This document shows positions 8,801-16,771 of a stretch of 64,000 nt of DNA, piece by piece (positions within the stretch are counted from its first letter, which is position 1; each line of letters starts with the position of its first letter). The stretch is from positions 124,001 through 188,000 of the forward strand of contig NZ_JAJGNP010000004.1 in NCBI RefSeq assembly GCF_020782245.1, in the 5' to 3' direction. A program made the translations under genes and the position numbers. Source of the stretch: Sphingobium soli (lineage in GTDB: Bacteria > Pseudomonadota > Alphaproteobacteria > Sphingomonadales > Sphingomonadaceae). Below the pieces are notes generated by a model, which saw nothing but the letters and a program-made list of their open reading frames with translations, searched no databases and was not told the origin of the DNA.

Positions 8801-11141
8801 GGGGTAGTTCGATCAGGATCATCGTCCCCTGCCCTTTCTTTGATACAAGCTCCAGCGTCCCGCCATGCGCCTGCACCAATTGGCGGGCCAGGGGCAGACC
8901 CATGCCTGCCTTGGCACCGCTACGCGCCTGTTCCGCCCGCACCAGCGGCTCGAAAATAGCCCGCTGACGCTCGGTCGGAATGCCCGGTCCATTATCAGAA
9001 ATGACGATGCGCGCCCGATCGGCCGTGCCATCGCCATGCAGCAGGATGCGCGCGCCCCGGCTGCAATAGGTCAATGCGTTCTCAAGCAGATGGTCGATAC
9101 ATTGGCCGATCCGCCGTTCGTCCCCGCGCACCACGCCCACCGCTGGCGTGAGTTCGAGCGCCAGGTCCATACCCTTCGCCGCCGCCTCTGCCCGCAGCCG
9201 TTCGACGCGCGCGCGGGCCAGATCGCCTAGATCGAGCGGAAGCCGCTCGATCGGCAAGGTGCCTGCTTCGCTTTGCGTCAGGTCCAGCACATTGTCGATC
9301 AGCATCGACAGGCGGCCGGTGCTCTGCAGGATCCCCGAGACATAGTCCTTGGCCGGTTCAGAAAGTTCGCCCGCATAGCCCGCGCTCATCATTTCGGCGA
9401 AACCCGCGATGGTCGTCAGCGGCGTGCGCAGTTCATAGCTCATATTCGTGACGAAGGCCGTCTTGATCTTGTCCGCCTGTTCCAGCGCCTCATTGCGGTC
9501 GCGCAGCACCTGTTCGACCCGGCGGCTGTCCGTCACGTCCAGCATGGTGAACAGGGCGTTGCCATCGGGCAGCGGAATGGCTGCGAATTCGAAAATGCGG
9601 CCATCGGCAAAGCCGACATGCCCCATGCGCTGCTTACGTTCCACGGTGGCGGCCCGCACCAGTTCGCGCACCAGATTGCCTTGTTCGGGCTTGGCGAGGC
9701 GGGATTGCACGTCGCGCATCAGATCGTCGATGCGCGGATGAGTGGCGAGCAATTCCTCGCTCGCGCCCCAGATCGTGCGGAAACGGCTATTCCACATTTG
9801 CAGGCGGCCGTCAGCGGCAAAGACACCAATCGATTCGAACAGATTATCGAAAGTGGCGGTCCGCACCCGCAACAGCGTGTCGCGCGCGCTCGACAATTGG
9901 ACCTGTTCGGTACGGTCTTCAAAAATCAGGAGCAGCCCACCATCGGGAAGCGGCTGGGCGTAGACGCGCAAATGCGTGCCGTCCTGAAGCAGCCAATTTT
10001 CCTCCACCGGTTCAGGCGAGAGGAACCAGTCACGCCGTTCGGATCGCCAGGCCGGAAAATCGCGATGCTCAGGCAAGCGGCGGGCGTCGCGCATCTGGTC
10101 GAGGACACGTTCGAAAACCGGCGCATCCGCCAGAGCCTCCTGCCGCAGGCCAAAGAGGCTCATGAAGGGCTGGTTCCAGAAGCGCAGCATACGGTCCGGA
10201 CCAAAGCGCGCGACGCCCGCAGACAAACGGTCCAGCAGGTCACGCTGCGCGGCTTCAAGCCGCCGACCCTCGACTCGCGCCTGCTCCAGTTCATGCTGAT
10301 CGACCGCGTAGCCGGCTATCCCCGCATCGCCCAACGGCACGTCGACGACCCGCATCATCCGGCGCTCGCCGTCGATCGTGGCCGGCACCATGCGTTCGAC
10401 CAGCTGGTCGCGCGCCATCGCATCGGCCGCAGCCGCTTCCGGCGGGACGCCGCCTACGGATTCGACCAGCTCGATGCCCTGGGTGATGACATCGGCAGCG
10501 TCCTGGGCATCGACAGCGCGGACATAGGCGCTGTTGACAAGGCTGAGCCGCAGGTCGGGGGTACGATGCCACATTGGAAAGGGCGCCGCTTCCACGAGCC
10601 CGGCAAGCGCCTCCAACGCATCACGCAGTTGCGCAACCTGGCTTCGAAGGGACTGAATTTCGGCCTGGCTGTCGGTTGCATCAAAAATCCACAGCAGAAC
10701 GCCGCCGCTTTCCGCAAGCTCAGGGCCGGCGGGCGCGCCGCGCACAAGCAGCAAGCGAGTCGAATCGATGCCGCGAACGGGCAGAGCGAAGCTTTTGCCG
10801 GCGCGTTGGGCGGCAGCGATGACCTGAGCGAGCGCATGCGCATCTTCCGGCTCGATCCCGCCATCCTCAGCGGTCAGTTCCGAAAGGAAATTGGGCGCGC
10901 GGGTGCGGCCAAGCCATTTGGCCAGCCTGTCCGCAGCCTCCAGCCGGCCGTCGGGGTGGACAATGACCGGTGCCGCCGGGGCCGACGCAAGCAGCATGGT
11001 CAAACGGTCGAGCTTGCCTTGCGACTGCGTTCCTTCTCGGCGCATGCGCTGGCCGCTCATCACCGCCCAGATGGCCGCGCCCAGCCATAGGGCCAGCACG
11101 ATCCCCAAAATCATGGCCGCGACAGGCGAGAGCGTCGTCAT
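8793..11141 (-). CDS. divL: DivL-like membrane PAS protein with a histidine-kinase core that has Tyr in place of His
   Basis: A 782-residue protein with one N-terminal membrane segment (about residues 8-28), several PAS-type sensory regions and a C-terminal histidine-kinase module. In the dimerisation helix the usual SHELRTPL reads SYELRTPL, so residue 569 is tyrosine. The ATP-binding lobe is recognisable (DHLLENALTY, DNGPGIP, GMGLPLARQLV). This tyrosine is the hallmark of Caulobacter DivL, an essential cell-cycle regulator that binds phosphorylated DivK and controls CckA rather than acting as an ordinary kinase; DivL has a similar length. Position beside tsaE also fits alphaproteobacteria. 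The name rests on these features, without an alignment. The stop overlaps the tsaE start. Confidence 0.82.
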   Translation of the reverse strand: MTTLSPVAAMILGIVLALWLGAAIWAVMSGQRMRREGTQSQGKLDRLTMLLASAPAAPVIVHPDGRLEAADRLAKWLGRTRAPNFLSELTAEDGGIEPEDAHALAQVIAAAQRAGKSFALPVRGIDSTRLLLVRGAPAGPELAESGGVLLWIFDATDSQAEIQSLRSQVAQLRDALEALAGLVEAAPFPMWHRTPDLRLSLVNSAYVRAVDAQDAADVITQGIELVESVGGVPPEAAAADAMARDQLVERMVPATIDGERRMMRVVDVPLGDAGIAGYAVDQHELEQARVEGRRLEAAQRDLLDRLSAGVARFGPDRMLRFWNQPFMSLFGLRQEALADAPVFERVLDQMRDARRLPEHRDFPAWRSERRDWFLSPEPVEENWLLQDGTHLRVYAQPLPDGGLLLIFEDRTEQVQLSSARDTLLRVRTATFDNLFESIGVFAADGRLQMWNSRFRTIWGASEELLATHPRIDDLMRDVQSRLAKPEQGNLVRELVRAATVERKQRMGHVGFADGRIFEFAAIPLPDGNALFTMLDVTDSRRVEQVLRDRNEALEQADKIKTAFVTNMSYELRTPLTTIAGFAEMMSAGYAGELSEPAKDYVSGILQSTGRLSMLIDNVLDLTQSEAGTLPIERLPLDLGDLARARVERLRAEAAAKGMDLALELTPAVGVVRGDERRIGQCIDHLLENALTYCSRGARILLHGDGTADRARIVISDNGPGIPTERQRAIFEPLVRAEQARSGAKAGMGLPLARQLVQAHGGTLELVSKKGQGTMILIELPRG

Positions 11142-11270
11142 AGGCGCTTGCCCACCATGTGCAGAACCTGCCTGTCTCTCATCATAAGTGCCACCGACCT
11201 AACGCAGATCGCGCATGGCGGGAAGCGGCTGGCTCAAAGATTCACAGGCAGAATGATGATCGCTGAACGG

Positions 11271-11299
11271 AAAAGGGGGCGGCGTTTCAGCCTCCCCCT
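11271..11299 (-). terminator. Rho-independent terminator after ahcY
   Basis: Read on the minus strand, AGGGGG pairs with CCCCCT, with an inner GGC/GCC stem after one mismatch and a six-base loop, followed directly by four T. It starts 14 bases past the ahcY stop, separating ahcY from divL, whose own promoter should lie in the remaining 130 bases. Confidence 0.75.
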
Positions 11300-11312
11300 C
11301 TCGGTGTCGGTC

Positions 11313-12725
11313 TTAGTAGCGGTAGTGATCGGGCTTGAACGGGCCTTCGACCGGCACGCCGATATAGTCGGCCTGCTTCTGGCTGAGCGTGGACAGCTTG
11401 ACGCCCAGCTTTTCGAGGTGAAGCGCGGCCACCTTTTCGTCCAGATGCTTGGGCAGGACATAGACTTCGTTCTTATAATCGTCTGCCTTGGTCCACAGTT
11501 CGATCTGGGCCAGCACCTGGTTGGTGAAGCTGGACGACATGACGAAGCTGGGATGGCCGGTGGCGCAGCCCAGATTGACCAGACGCCCCTTGGCCAGCAC
11601 GATGATCTTCTTGCCGTCGGCAAATTCAACCTCGTCGACCTGCGGCTTGATCTCGGTCCACTTCATATTGTTGAGGCCCGCAATCTGAATCTCGCTGTCG
11701 AAGTGACCGATGTTGCAGACAATCGCCATATTCTTCATCGCACGCATATGGTCGACGGTGATGACGTCGGCATTGCCGGTCGCGGTGACGAAGATGTCGG
11801 CGCGGGGCGCGGCCTCTTCCATCGTTACGACCTCATAGCCCTCCATCGCCGCCTGCAACGCGCAGATGGGATCGACTTCGGTCACGAGCACGCGCGCGCC
11901 TCCGTTGCGCAGCGAGGCAGCGCTGCCCTTGCCCACGTCGCCAAAGCCCGCGACGACCGCGACCTTGCCCGCCAGCATGACGTCGGTCGCGCGGCGGATC
12001 GCGTCGACCAGGCTTTCCTTGCAGCCATAGAGGTTGTCGAACTTCGACTTGGTGACGCTGTCGTTCACGTTGATCGCCGGGAAAGGCAGCTTGCCCTTCT
12101 TTGCCAATTCATACAGGCGATGCACCCCCGTGGTGGTCTCTTCCGATACGCCCTTGATCGCCTGCACGGTCTTGGTGAGATAGCCCGGACGTTCAGCCAG
12201 GAAGCGCTTCAGCGTCGCGACGAAGATTTCCTCTTCCTCGTTATCGGGCGTGAACAGCGCTTCGCCCGCTTCGACGCGGGCGCCCCAAAGGGCGAACATC
12301 GTGGCGTCGCCGCCATCGTCCAGAATCATGTTGCAGGTCGTGTCCTGACCCCAGTCGAAAATCTTGACGACATAATCCCAATATTCCTCCAGCGTCTCGC
12401 CCTTGACGGCGAAAACGGGGATGCCGCGCTGCGCGATGGCGGCAGCGGCGTGGTCCTGGGTCGAAAAGATGTTGCACGACGCCCAGCGCAGTTCAGCGCC
12501 CAGTTCCGCCAGCGTCTCGATCAGCACCGCGGTCTGGATCGTCATGTGCAGCGAACCGGTGATGCGCGCGCCCTTCAGCGGCTTTGCCGCGCCAAATTCC
12601 TGACGCAGAGCCATGAGGCCGGGCATTTCGGTTTCGGCGATCTCGATTTCCTTGCGGCCGAAACCGGCAAGGCCGATGTCGGCAATCACATAATCCTGGG
12701 TCTGGGCAGCGGGGGCGGTGGCCAC
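11313..12725 (-). CDS. ahcY: S-adenosylhomocysteine hydrolase
   Basis: A 470-residue enzyme that splits S-adenosylhomocysteine to adenosine and homocysteine, relieving inhibition of methyltransferases and feeding the methionine cycle. The NAD-binding motif [17 protein letters not shown], the substrate-site segment [18 protein letters not shown] and the C-terminal PDHYRY are all present. The open frame begins with an ATG at 12773, but the family N-terminus ([19 protein letters not shown]) and a GGAGAC about seven bases upstream favour the GTG at 12725. It has its own structured leader with a palindrome and hairpin, and is closed by a terminator, so it is probably transcribed alone. Confidence 0.96.
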   Translation of the reverse strand: MATAPAAQTQDYVIADIGLAGFGRKEIEIAETEMPGLMALRQEFGAAKPLKGARITGSLHMTIQTAVLIETLAELGAELRWASCNIFSTQDHAAAAIAQRGIPVFAVKGETLEEYWDYVVKIFDWGQDTTCNMILDDGGDATMFALWGARVEAGEALFTPDNEEEEIFVATLKRFLAERPGYLTKTVQAIKGVSEETTTGVHRLYELAKKGKLPFPAINVNDSVTKSKFDNLYGCKESLVDAIRRATDVMLAGKVAVVAGFGDVGKGSAASLRNGGARVLVTEVDPICALQAAMEGYEVVTMEEAAPRADIFVTATGNADVITVDHMRAMKNMAIVCNIGHFDSEIQIAGLNNMKWTEIKPQVDEVEFADGKKIIVLAKGRLVNLGCATGHPSFVMSSSFTNQVLAQIELWTKADDYKNEVYVLPKHLDEKVAALHLEKLGVKLSTLSQKQADYIGVPVEGPFKPDHYRY

Positions 12726-12787
12726 GGGCGTGTCTCCGTTCTTGAAAAATGTCAGATGCGCGCCGGCGGACAATCCGGCGGCGGGAT

Positions 12788-12816
12788 GATCCGCGCCTTA
12801 CCAATCGGCGCGGATC
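12788..12816 (-). promoter_or_regulatory. Perfect 10-bp hairpin in the ahcY leader
   Basis: GATCCGCGCC and GGCGCGGATC form a perfect 10-bp stem around a nine-base loop, 62 bases before the GTG start of ahcY. No T run follows, so it is not a simple terminator. A second stem (CGCCGG/CCGGCG around eight bases) follows between it and the start. It could be a cis-acting leader structure; it does not match the SAH or SAM riboswitch consensus as I remember them. Confidence 0.5.
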
Positions 12817-12829
12817 AAGGCAACTCGAT

Positions 12830-12845
12830 ATAAAGTTTTCTTTAT
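12830..12845. promoter_or_regulatory. AT-rich palindrome upstream of ahcY, candidate operator
   Basis: ATAAAG-TTTT-CTTTAT is a perfect 6+6 inverted repeat standing out from GC-rich surroundings, 104 bases before the ahcY start and just past the end of yqgE. Its form suits an ArsR-family dimer such as the SahR-type regulators of methionine-cycle genes in proteobacteria. Assignment to SahR is inference from position and symmetry. Confidence 0.45.
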
Positions 12846-12864
12846 GTAGCGTAGCGATGGCGGA

Positions 12865-13425
12865 TCATGCCAGTCCGGCCCCGCCGACGAGATGCGTGGA
12901 ATCGACGCCCGAAGCGGCAAAGATCGCAGCCCATTTGCGTCGTGCCGGTGTGTTGAACAGCAGGTCGGCATTGCCAGGGGCAAGGAACCAGCTTTCGCCG
13001 GTCATTTCCTCCTCAAGCTGTCCCGCGCCCCAGCCGGCATAGCCCAGCGCTACAAGATAGCGGCTGGGCCCACGCTGTTCGGCGATCGCCTTCAATATGT
13101 CCAGCGACCCCGACAGGCCCCATTGGTCATTGACCTGCATCATGTCCTGTCCGGCCCAATCGAGCGAATGGAGCACGAAACCCCGTCGCGGCTCCACCGG
13201 GCCGCCGCGCAGCACTGGCGTATCGGGCACCTTGTTGGCGTCAATATCGAAGCTTTCCAGCAGTTCGCGGAGGCCCAGCCCCTCCATTTCGTCGCTTACC
13301 GCGATCCCGAGCGCCCCGTCCGCGTCATGCACGCACAGCGCCAGCACCGAATGATCGAACCGCTGATCCTGCATACCGGGGAGGGCGAGCAAGAAATTGC
13401 CGCCATAAAATTGGGCCTGATCCAT
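12865..13425 (-). CDS. yqgE: YqgE/AlgH family protein (UPF0301)
   Basis: A 186-residue cytoplasmic protein of the YqgE/AlgH family, recognised by the N-terminal FLLALPGMQDQRFDHSV, the central GGPVEPRRGFVLH and the YAGWGAGQLEEE motif. Its biochemical role is not settled; AlgH was named from an effect on alginate genes in Pseudomonas. Length is normal. It runs in the same direction as ahcY but a palindrome and leader separate them, so independent transcription is likely. It is divergent from the peroxiredoxin gene across 144 bases that must hold both promoters. Confidence 0.93.
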   Translation of the reverse strand: MDQAQFYGGNFLLALPGMQDQRFDHSVLALCVHDADGALGIAVSDEMEGLGLRELLESFDIDANKVPDTPVLRGGPVEPRRGFVLHSLDWAGQDMMQVNDQWGLSGSLDILKAIAEQRGPSRYLVALGYAGWGAGQLEEEMTGESWFLAPGNADLLFNTPARRKWAAIFAASGVDSTHLVGGAGLA

Positions 13426-13569
13426 GATCTGAATATAGAAGGCTTACCATGCTTGCCAAGGACAGTCGGGCCGGCGCTCGGGGCGCCCTGTCATATTCGT
13501 GCATCCAAGCCTTGACATCCCGCTGGTCGCAACCGACCTCCCGGCGCGTAGATAGGCAGGAGACACAGC

Positions 13570-14052
13570 ATGACGATTTCCAAGGGTGAACGCATTCCCA
13601 GCACCACCTTCACCAAGATGACGGAAAACGGCCCAGAGCCGGTATCGTCGGATGACTATTTTAGCGGCAAGACCGTCGCCATATTCTCCGTGCCCGGCGC
13701 CTTCACGCCCACATGCTCCGCCAAACATCTGCCTGGCTTCATCGAAAAGGCCGATGCGCTCAAGGCCAAGGGCGTGGACGAAATCGCCTGCACCGCCGTC
13801 AATGACGCTTTTGTCATGGGGGCCTGGGGCAAATCGGCCGGCGCCGATGAAAAGGTGACCATGCTCGCCGACGGCAATGGCGATTTCGCCAAGGCCGTGG
13901 GTCTGACCATGGACGGTAGCAAGTTCGGCCTGGGGACGCGCGGCCAGCGCTTCTCGATGATCGTCAAGGACGGCGTCGTCGAAGACCTCAATGTCGAAGA
14001 GCCTGGTGACTTCAAGGTATCTTCGGCTGAATATATGCTCGAAAAGCTCTGA
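13570..14052 (+). CDS. Peroxiredoxin, Prx5 type
   Basis: A 160-residue peroxiredoxin that reduces hydrogen peroxide and organic hydroperoxides. The peroxidatic site is PGAFTPTCS with Cys49; the second cysteine is Cys74 (EIACTAVND), the usual helix position in bacterial Prx5-like proteins, and GTRGQRFSMIVKDG is the typical later segment. In this class electrons come from glutaredoxin or thioredoxin; no glutaredoxin domain is fused here. GGAGACACAGC precedes ATG. A strong terminator follows, so it is probably a single-gene unit. Confidence 0.94.
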   Translation: MTISKGERIPSTTFTKMTENGPEPVSSDDYFSGKTVAIFSVPGAFTPTCSAKHLPGFIEKADALKAKGVDEIACTAVNDAFVMGAWGKSAGADEKVTMLADGNGDFAKAVGLTMDGSKFGLGTRGQRFSMIVKDGVVEDLNVEEPGDFKVSSAEYMLEKL

Positions 14053-14061
14053 TCCTCCGCA

Positions 14062-14104
14062 CCGCGCGCCAGCTTTCATAAGACTGGCGCGCGGTCTTCC
14101 TTCC
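14062..14104 (+). terminator. Rho-independent terminator after the peroxiredoxin gene
   Basis: CCGCGCGCCAG and CTGGCGCGCGG form a perfect 11-bp stem with an 11-base loop, followed by a pyrimidine tail TCTTCCTTCC. It begins nine bases after the stop codon. Confidence 0.85.
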
Positions 14105-14131
14105 GTCATCGAAAGGCGGTAACGGGAGGCG

Positions 14132-15586
14132 ATGACTCAGAGCATCGGCAAAGCCACGGTCGGGCAAATCGACCAGATCTACCAGACCGCCATTGAAACG
14201 CTGCGCGAAGCGATGCGCGCTTATGCCCGCGATGGCAGCGTGCCGCCCCCAGAAGCCCGCGACGACCGCCGCTTTTGCTACCCTGAACTGCGCATCACCT
14301 ATCGGCGCGACAGCGACGTGCCGCCACTTGGTCGATCCTTCGCGCGCCTGTCGAAACCGGGCCGCTATGTGACCACGATCACGCGGCCAGCCATGTTTTC
14401 GGATTATCTCGCTGAGCAGATCGACCTGCTTGTGCGCGATTATGGGGTGGAGGTCGACGTCGGCCCCAGTAATCAGCAAATCCCCTTCCCCTATGTGCTC
14501 GACGGGCTGGACATCAATGCGCTGGATGGAACGCCGCCAACGGAACTGGCGCGACACTTCCCCGCAACCGAACTGGCGGAGATTGGTGACGAAATTGCCG
14601 ATGGCCTGTTTATGCCGGATGTGGATGGCGACAGGCCCCTCGCCTTGTTCGACGGCCTGCGAACCGACTTTTCACTGGCACGGCTAAAACATTATACCGG
14701 CACGCCGGCCGAACATGTGCAGCGTTACATCCTCTTCACCAACTATCATCGCTATGTCGATGAATTCGTTGCGTGGGCCTGTGGCGAGTTGCAACGCGAA
14801 GGCAGCCGTTTCACTGGCCTGTCCGGCGCGGGCGGCGTCTATGTCACGAACGAAACCGCCAACCCCCATGCCGCCATTGCGGAAGGTGCATGGCGCAAAC
14901 ACCAGATGCCCGCCTATCATCTGATGGCGCCCGATCGCAGTGGCATCACACTGGTGAACATCGGCGTCGGCCCGGCCAATGCCAAGACGATTTGCGACCA
15001 TCTGGCGGTTGTGCGCCCGGAAGCCTGGCTGATGATCGGCCATTGCGGCGGGCTGCGACCGAGCCAGCGGATCGGCGACTATGTGCTGGCCCACGCCTAT
15101 CTGCGCGATGACAAGGTGCTGGACGCGATGCTGCCGCCAGAAATTCCCGTGCCCGCCATTGCCGAAGTTCAGGTCGCCATGGCGACTGCGGCCGAAACGG
15201 TACTAGGCGGCAACGATCCGGAGGATTTCAAGCGTCGCCTGCGCACCGGGACTGTGGTTACGACCGATGATCGTAACTGGGAATTGCGCTATTCGCATTC
15301 GGCGCTGCGGTTCAGCCTGTCGCGCGCTGTTGGAATCGACATGGAATCGGCCACGATCGCCGCGCAAGGCTATCGCTTCCGCGTGCCCTATGGCACGTTG
15401 CTGTGCGTTTCTGACAAGCCCATTCACGGCGAACTCAAGCTGCCCGGCCAAGCCAATCGCTTTTATGAGGAAGCGATAGCCGGGCATTTGCGCGTCGGTA
15501 TCATGACATGCGAATTATTGCGGCAGCAGGGCGCGAAACTGCACAGTCGCAAGCTGCGGGCATTCAACGAACCGCCCTTCCGCTGA
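14132..15586 (+). CDS. amn: AMP nucleosidase
   Basis: A 484-residue cytoplasmic enzyme that cleaves AMP to adenine and ribose-5-phosphate, adjusting adenylate pools. The N-terminal regulatory region typical of Amn is followed by the nucleoside-phosphorylase-like catalytic half: VNIGVGPANAKTICDHL, MIGHCGGLRPSQRIGDY and VGIDMESATIAAQGYR, with SDKPIHGELKLPG near the end. Length matches the family. The nearest purine-rich sequence, CGGGAGGCG, lies just before ATG. It is separated from the peroxiredoxin gene by a terminator and converges with the GGDEF gene, the two stop codons being only eight bases apart. Confidence 0.95.
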   Translation: MTQSIGKATVGQIDQIYQTAIETLREAMRAYARDGSVPPPEARDDRRFCYPELRITYRRDSDVPPLGRSFARLSKPGRYVTTITRPAMFSDYLAEQIDLLVRDYGVEVDVGPSNQQIPFPYVLDGLDINALDGTPPTELARHFPATELAEIGDEIADGLFMPDVDGDRPLALFDGLRTDFSLARLKHYTGTPAEHVQRYILFTNYHRYVDEFVAWACGELQREGSRFTGLSGAGGVYVTNETANPHAAIAEGAWRKHQMPAYHLMAPDRSGITLVNIGVGPANAKTICDHLAVVRPEAWLMIGHCGGLRPSQRIGDYVLAHAYLRDDKVLDAMLPPEIPVPAIAEVQVAMATAAETVLGGNDPEDFKRRLRTGTVVTTDDRNWELRYSHSALRFSLSRAVGIDMESATIAAQGYRFRVPYGTLLCVSDKPIHGELKLPGQANRFYEEAIAGHLRVGIMTCELLRQQGAKLHSRKLRAFNEPPFR

Positions 15587-15594
15587 CAGGTAGA

Positions 15595-16740
15595 TCATGC
15601 AGCGCCGGCGATGCTGACTCGGTTCTTGCCCAGCTTCTTCGCGCTATAGAGCGCCTCATCGGCGCGGTGAACCATATCTTCGAGCGTCAAGTCTTCGGGA
15701 AGCAAGGCGGCGACGCCGAAACTGGCGCGTAGCGTGCTTTCGGGCACCTTCGGCAGGGAAAGATGCGCAACTTCCAGGCGCACGCGCTCCATCACGTCGG
15801 CCGCCGCCTGCGCGTCGCTATCCTGTAGCAGCAGGCCGAACTCGTCGCCGCCCATCCGCCCGACGATATCACCGCGACGCACCGCCAGGATCAGCAACTG
15901 CGCAAAGCCCTTGAGCGCATGATCGCCGGCAATATGGCCGTGATTGTCATTGAGCGCCTTGAAGCCATCAAGATCGCAAATCACGAGTGACAAGGGGCGG
16001 CCGTGGCGACGGGCCTGGGCAATGGCCTGCGACGCGGCCTCTTCCAGTCCGCGACGATTGAGCACTTCCGTCAGCGGATCGTGACGCATCTGGCTGCGCA
16101 ACTGCTGGGCCAGGTCGCCCGCAACCACCAGCACGGCGGAAACCGCCGTGCCGACATATATGGTCGGCATGCCAAGGCTCAGGATGTTGCGATACAGGTC
16201 CTTCCCTTCGCTCGCACTGCGAATGAAAGTGGCCGATACAGCCAGCGCCAACTGGCAAAGCGCGAACAGAATGAGAAAGGCGAAAAACGCCTTTTCCGGA
16301 GGCGTCATCGCCCGGTCGATCGGCCAGAGCGATGCGGCGCTGACGAGCAGCAACAGCCCGACATATGTTGGTATGATCATGCCCTGAAGGACCTGATTGC
16401 CAAAAAAGCCGATCGCCACCGCTATCATTATGCAGACGATTGCCGCCGGTGCGGCAAAAGCCATGATGTTGACGCGTCGGCTGGATCTTTGACGAATGCC
16501 GATCGCCAATAGCGACGCACTGACGACCAGCGCTGTTCCGGTCACGATGAACATCGCGGCGCTTTGCAGAAAAAACCCCGCGGCGTTCGCCAGCCATTGC
16601 AGGACGCCGACCGCATAGGACGCGGTCCATGTCAGGACATGCCTCTGCCTGCCGAAATGTGCGAAGGCGATCGCCAAGGCGATCGTCATCACAACGGAAG
16701 TTCCAAAAAGCAGCGAAAGAAGGATAGCCGGCCCACTCAT
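15595..16740 (-). CDS. Membrane-bound diguanylate cyclase (GGDEF)
   Basis: A 381-residue protein with about six to eight hydrophobic segments in the first 190 residues and a C-terminal GGDEF domain. The catalytic GGDEF sequence is intact (RMGGDEFGLL) and is preceded by RRGD, matching the RxxD inhibitory site, so it should make cyclic di-GMP and be feedback controlled. DLDGFKALNDNHGHIAGD is the usual metal-binding segment. The input domain resembles other uncharacterised multi-pass sensors and its signal is unknown. A TTG six codons upstream could extend it, but ATG at 16740 starts the first membrane segment neatly. No EAL domain is present. Confidence 0.92.
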   Translation of the reverse strand: MSGPAILLSLLFGTSVVMTIALAIAFAHFGRQRHVLTWTASYAVGVLQWLANAAGFFLQSAAMFIVTGTALVVSASLLAIGIRQRSSRRVNIMAFAAPAAIVCIMIAVAIGFFGNQVLQGMIIPTYVGLLLLVSAASLWPIDRAMTPPEKAFFAFLILFALCQLALAVSATFIRSASEGKDLYRNILSLGMPTIYVGTAVSAVLVVAGDLAQQLRSQMRHDPLTEVLNRRGLEEAASQAIAQARRHGRPLSLVICDLDGFKALNDNHGHIAGDHALKGFAQLLILAVRRGDIVGRMGGDEFGLLLQDSDAQAAADVMERVRLEVAHLSLPKVPESTLRASFGVAALLPEDLTLEDMVHRADEALYSAKKLGKNRVSIAGAA

Positions 16741-16771
16741 GAACCGGCCATTTACCAACTTTTATTGAGCG

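Noticed and set aside
9273-11090. 605-codon plus-strand open frame opposite divL
   Set aside because: Antisense to a well-supported sensor protein; His/Arg/Gln-rich without motifs.
11148-12833. 561-codon plus-strand open frame opposite ahcY
   Set aside because: Covers ahcY and its leader on the wrong strand; no ribosome site or family.
13444-14109. 221-codon minus-strand frame opposite the peroxiredoxin gene
   Set aside because: Shadow of the peroxiredoxin, which has an intact active site and a good ribosome site.
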